Assembly (NCBI GenBank): GCA_019218315.1
Contig: JAHUUI010000001.1
Span: forward strand, 169,722 to 233,721
Direction of reading: 5' to 3'
Length of the DNA stretch: 64,000 nt
Source: Cardiobacteriaceae bacterium TAE3-ERU3
GTDB taxonomy: Bacteria > Pseudomonadota > Gammaproteobacteria > Cardiobacteriales > Cardiobacteriaceae
Positions 60,387 through 64,000 of the stretch are shown one piece after another. How positions within the stretch are numbered: position 1 is the stretch's first letter; each line of letters starts with the position of its first letter. The position numbers and the translations under genes were made by a program. The notes under the pieces are model-generated. The model saw only the letters and a list, made by a program, of their open reading frames with translations, searched no databases and was not told the origin of the DNA.

Positions 60387-63300
60387 TTATTCCTGTTCGA
60401 GCTCAATGTTGATGCCGAGTGCTTTAATTTCCTTGGTCAGGACGTTAAACGACTCAGGCATACCCGGCTCGATTTGCAGGTTGCCATCAACAATATTTTT
60501 GTACATCTTGGTACGCCCTTCGACGTCATCAGACTTGACCGTCAGCATTTCTTGCAAGGTGTAAGCTGCGCCGTATGCCTCGAGCGCCCACACTTCCATT
60601 TCCCCGAAGCGCTGACCACCGAACTGAGCACGACCACCAAGCGGCTGCTGAGTAACAAGGCTGTATGGCCCAGTTGAACGTGCGTGCATCTTGTCGTCAA
60701 CCAAGTGGTTGAGCTTGAGCATGTACATATAACCAACGGTTACATCACGCTCAAATGCATCACCTGTACGGCCATCATAGAGGCGGGTTTGACCCGTCTT
60801 AGGCAAGCCTGCGAGTTCGAGCATACGCTGAACTTCTGATTCGTGTGCACCGTCAAAGACTGGAGTCGCCATTGGTACACCGGCACGCAGGTTTTCACAC
60901 AGTACGCCAAACTCTTTGTCGTCAAGCGTATCAAGCGCTTCGCGCTGACCGTCGTGGTTATACACATTACTCAAGTAATCACGCAGTTTCTGGCTATCGG
61001 CTTGCTGGTCAAGCATATGGCCGATCTGCTGACCGATACCACGTGCTGCCCAACCAAGGTGCGTTTCAAGTACCTGACCGATGTTCATTCGCGAAGGTAC
61101 ACCGAGTGGGTTCAATACGATATCAACTGGCGTGCCGTCTTCCATATAAGGCATGTCTTCGACCGGAACAATCATCGACACAACACCCTTGTTACCGTGG
61201 CGCCCTGCCATCTTGTCACCCGGCTGCAAGCGGCGCTTAACAGCGAGGTAGACCTTGACCATCTTCAATACGCCAGGGGCAAGATCGTCGCCTTGCGCGA
61301 ATTTGACTTTCTTCTCTTCGTAGTAGTCTTGCAATTCTTTGCGCTTGTCGACCAGCAACTGGTGCATACCGTCAAGTTGTTCGTTGACGTCATTATCCTG
61401 AACACGGATATCGAACCACTTGTCCGAGGTCATCTCATCAAGCAATGCTTGATCAACTGTGTCGCCAGACTTGCGCTTTGGCGCTTTCTTGACAGTTTGG
61501 CCGAGCAGCAGGCGCGCAGCACGATCTTCAATATCTTGCTGGAATACACGCAGCTGATCTTTGACGTCTTGTGCAATGGATTCAATTTCCATGTCCTCAA
61601 TGTCTTGTGCACGCTGATCTTTTTCAACACCATCACGGGTATAGACGCGCACATCGACAACGGTACCGTCCATACCAGTTGATACGCGCAGCGAAGTATC
61701 TTTTACGTCTGATGCTTTCTCACCAAAGATGGCACGCAGCAATTTCTCTTCTGGAGACTGTGAACGCTCACCTTTTGGTGTGACTTTACCAACCAGGATG
61801 TCGCCCGCGCGAACTTCCGCACCAATATGCACGATACCGGTACCATCAAGTTTCGCCAATGCGCTTTCCTTGACGTTAGGGATATCTGCAGAAATTTCTT
61901 CTGGACCAAGCTTGGTGTCACGCGCAACACAGGTCAGTTCTTCAATGTGGATGGTTGTGAAACGGTCTTCTTGGACAACCCGCTCAGAAATGAGGATGGA
62001 ATCCTCAAAGTTATAACCATTCCACGGCATGAACGCGACGAGCATGTTTTGACCCAATGCCAGTTCACCAAGATCAGTTGAAGGACCATCAGCGAGTACG
62101 TCACCACGCGCAACCACATCACCTGGATTAACCAATGGTTTTTGGTTGATACAGGTGTTTTGGTTCGAACGGGTGTACTTGGTCAGGTTGTAAATATCAA
62201 CACCCAAACCACCAGCTTGAACTTCGTCATCGTTAACCTTAACCACGATACGCGATGAATCGACTGAATCAATCACACCGCCACGATCTGCGCGAACCAG
62301 AACCCCAGAGTCACTGGCAACGGTACGCTCCATACCAGTACCGACCAACGGTTTATCTGCACGCAAGGTTGGCACTGCCTGACGTTGCATGTTCGAACCC
62401 ATCAATGCACGGTTCGCATCATCGTGCTCAAGGAACGGGATCAAAGACGCTGCGACAGAAACGATCTGCTTAGGCGAGACGTCCATGTATTGGATACGGT
62501 CAGGTGTTGAAAGCGCAAATTCGTTTTCAGCACGGGTTGAAATCAGCTCATCGACAAATTCACCTTTTTCATTCAGGTGTGCGTTTGCCTGTGCAATAAC
62601 GTACTTAGATTCATCAATAGCTGACAAATACTCAATCTGATCGGTTACTTTGCCGTCGACAACCTTACGATAAGGGGTTTCGAGGAAACCGTACTCATTG
62701 GTCTTGGCATAAACTGCCAAAGAGTTGATCAAACCGATGTTTGGTCCTTCCGGTGTCTCGATTGGGCACAAGCGACCGTAGTGAGTTGGGTGAACGTCTC
62801 GAACTTCAAAACCAGCACGCTCACGGGTCAAGCCGCCCGGGCCAAGTGCAGAAATACGACGCTTGTGCGTGACTTCTGACAATGGGTTGTTCTGATCCAT
62901 GAACTGCGAGAGCTGTGATGAACCAAAGAATTCTTTAATTGCTGCGGCTACCGGCTTGGCGTTGACCAAATCTTTCGGCGTCCAGCCCTCAGTCTCAGCT
63001 TGGGTCAAGCGCTCTTTGACGCTACGCTCAAGGCGTACCAAACCAATACGGAAGGCATTTTCAGCCATTTCGCCAACGCAACGGATACGGCGGTTACCGA
63101 GGTGGTCAATATCATCGACAGAGCCATCACCATCTTTGATGGCAATCAACGTTTTGATGACCTTGACGATGTCTTCTTTTGACAGCGTACCGCTGCCCTC
63201 TTCACTTGGAATACCCAAGCGACGGTTGAACTTCATGCGTCCAACACGGGACAAATCATAACGTTCTTCATTGAAGAATAGGTTGTCGAACAACAAGTCA

Positions 63301-64000
63301 GCTGCATCTTTAGTAGGTGGCTCACCTGGGCGCATCATGCGATAGATTTCAGCACGTGCGGTCAATTCACTGTCTGATTCATCACTGCGCAGGGTGTCAG
63401 CGATATATGCACCACGATCAAGTTCGTTGACGTAAAGCGTCTCGAATGATGTAACGCCAAGCTCGATCATGCGAACAATCAACTCTTCGGTCAATTCGCT
63501 GTTCGCCGCAAGGATCAATTCACCAGTGTCTTTATCAATCAGGTCCTTAGCAAGAATTTTGCCAATCAGGAAAGATTCAGGCACGGTCTGCTTGGTTACT
63601 TTTGCTTCTTCAAGCTTTTTCACGTGACGCGAAGTAATACGCTTACCCGCTTCAACCAAGACTTCTTTGTCAGCAACAATATCAAAAGCTGCAATTTCAC
63701 CGCGGAAATGCGATGGCTCAAATACCATTTCAATTTTACCGCTCTTGCCAATCTTGAATGTTTGCGTATCAAAGAACAGATCGAGAATTTCTTCGCTGTT
63801 GTAACCAAGCGCACGCAACAAAACTGTAACAGGCAACTTACGACGGCGGTCAATACGGCAATGGACCAAATCTTTGGCATCAAATTCGATATCCAGCCAT
63901 GAACCACGGTAAGGAATGACACGTGCATTGAACAACAGCTTGCCTGAGCTGTGGCTGCTGCCCTTGTCATGATCGAAAAAGACGCCTGGTGAACGGTGCA
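60387..64000 (-). CDS. rpoB: DNA-directed RNA polymerase beta subunit (5' end cut by window edge)
   Basis: Beta subunit of RNA polymerase; 1204 codons are present, so the first 150 or so residues lie outside (E. coli 1342 aa). The visible part begins [20 protein letters not shown]. The rifampicin pocket reads [16 protein letters not shown] then [13 protein letters not shown], with Asp, His and Ser at the positions where resistance usually arises, so a rifampicin-sensitive type. The C-terminus ([47 protein letters not shown]) is complete. No interruption is seen. Confidence 0.98.
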   Translation of the reverse strand, partial: HRSPGVFFDHDKGSSHSSGKLLFNARVIPYRGSWLDIEFDAKDLVHCRIDRRRKLPVTVLLRALGYNSEEILDLFFDTQTFKIGKSGKIEMVFEPSHFRGEIAAFDIVADKEVLVEAGKRITSRHVKKLEEAKVTKQTVPESFLIGKILAKDLIDKDTGELILAANSELTEELIVRMIELGVTSFETLYVNELDRGAYIADTLRSDESDSELTARAEIYRMMRPGEPPTKDAADLLFDNLFFNEERYDLSRVGRMKFNRRLGIPSEEGSGTLSKEDIVKVIKTLIAIKDGDGSVDDIDHLGNRRIRCVGEMAENAFRIGLVRLERSVKERLTQAETEGWTPKDLVNAKPVAAAIKEFFGSSQLSQFMDQNNPLSEVTHKRRISALGPGGLTRERAGFEVRDVHPTHYGRLCPIETPEGPNIGLINSLAVYAKTNEYGFLETPYRKVVDGKVTDQIEYLSAIDESKYVIAQANAHLNEKGEFVDELISTRAENEFALSTPDRIQYMDVSPKQIVSVAASLIPFLEHDDANRALMGSNMQRQAVPTLRADKPLVGTGMERTVASDSGVLVRADRGGVIDSVDSSRIVVKVNDDEVQAGGLGVDIYNLTKYTRSNQNTCINQKPLVNPGDVVARGDVLADGPSTDLGELALGQNMLVAFMPWNGYNFEDSILISERVVQEDRFTTIHIEELTCVARDTKLGPEEISADIPNVKESALAKLDGTGIVHIGAEVRAGDILVGKVTPKGERSQSPEEKLLRAIFGEKASDVKDTSLRVSTGMDGTVVDVRVYTRDGVEKDQRAQDIEDMEIESIAQDVKDQLRVFQQDIEDRAARLLLGQTVKKAPKRKSGDTVDQALLDEMTSDKWFDIRVQDNDVNEQLDGMHQLLVDKRKELQDYYEEKKVKFAQGDDLAPGVLKMVKVYLAVKRRLQPGDKMAGRHGNKGVVSMIVPVEDMPYMEDGTPVDIVLNPLGVPSRMNIGQVLETHLGWAARGIGQQIGHMLDQQADSQKLRDYLSNVYNHDGQREALDTLDDKEFGVLCENLRAGVPMATPVFDGAHESEVQRMLELAGLPKTGQTRLYDGRTGDAFERDVTVGYMYMLKLNHLVDDKMHARSTGPYSLVTQQPLGGRAQFGGQRFGEMEVWALEAYGAAYTLQEMLTVKSDDVEGRTKMYKNIVDGNLQIEPGMPESFNVLTKEIKALGINIELEQE

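Overview
The window comes from a gammaproteobacterium with type IV pili, an LptD/SurA outer membrane and a contiguous rpoBC-str-S10-spc-alpha gene block. The fimU-pilVWXY1E minor pilin cluster, the long S14 form and the overall gene style suggest the Cardiobacteriales (relatives of Cardiobacterium, Suttonella, Dichelobacter). That placement is inference from protein character only.

Positions 1-2.4 kb hold an iron(III) ABC importer (fbpA and most of fbpB) behind a sigma70 promoter that overlaps a Fur-like box. From 2.4 to 10.1 kb runs a tightly overlapping minor pilin operon, fimU-pilV-pilW-pilX-pilY1-pilE, with a near-consensus sigma54 promoter. Its pilY1 carries a nine-G tract near the 3' end. 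From 10.2 to 15.3 kb lie mtnN, an MscS channel, a DUF368 (PopT-type) lipid carrier translocase, an unrecognised 101-aa protein, a 600-bp stretch without a convincing gene, and an orphan TRAP-type solute receptor. From 15.4 to 22.7 kb a 2089-aa trimeric autotransporter adhesin is followed by a lipoprotein with SmpA/OmlA plus OmpA domains. This matches the AtaA-TpgA pairing of Acinetobacter. Next come glnE, an AlkA-like glycosylase, the lptD-surA-rsmA-SDR envelope/ribosome operon, purH, and a three-gene membrane operon (DUF2157/GDYXXLXY protein, EamA carrier, phospholipase D-type enzyme).

From 38 kb to the right edge everything is on the minus strand. Read in the direction of transcription the order is rpoB (cut by the edge), rpoC, rpsL-rpsG-fusA-tuf-rpsJ, rplC-rplD-rplW-rplB-rpsS-rplV-rpsC-rplP-rpmC-rpsQ, rplN-rplX-rplE-rpsN, rpsH-rplF-rplR-rpsE-rpmD-rplO-secY-rpmJ, rpsM-rpsK-rpsD-rpoA-rplQ. 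Gene content is ordinary, but the control points are not those of E. coli. There is a promoter over the rpoC stop codon, two tandem hairpins (the second a textbook terminator) between rpsJ and rplC, a terminator plus a new promoter and leader between rpsN and rpsH, and an alpha-operon promoter too close to rpsM to leave room for the E. coli S4 pseudoknot. No tRNA, rRNA, CRISPR array, intact insertion sequence or prophage was seen. No wholly new system was found; the most unusual items are the re-wired ribosomal operon control, the pilY1 homopolymer and the adhesin/anchor pair.
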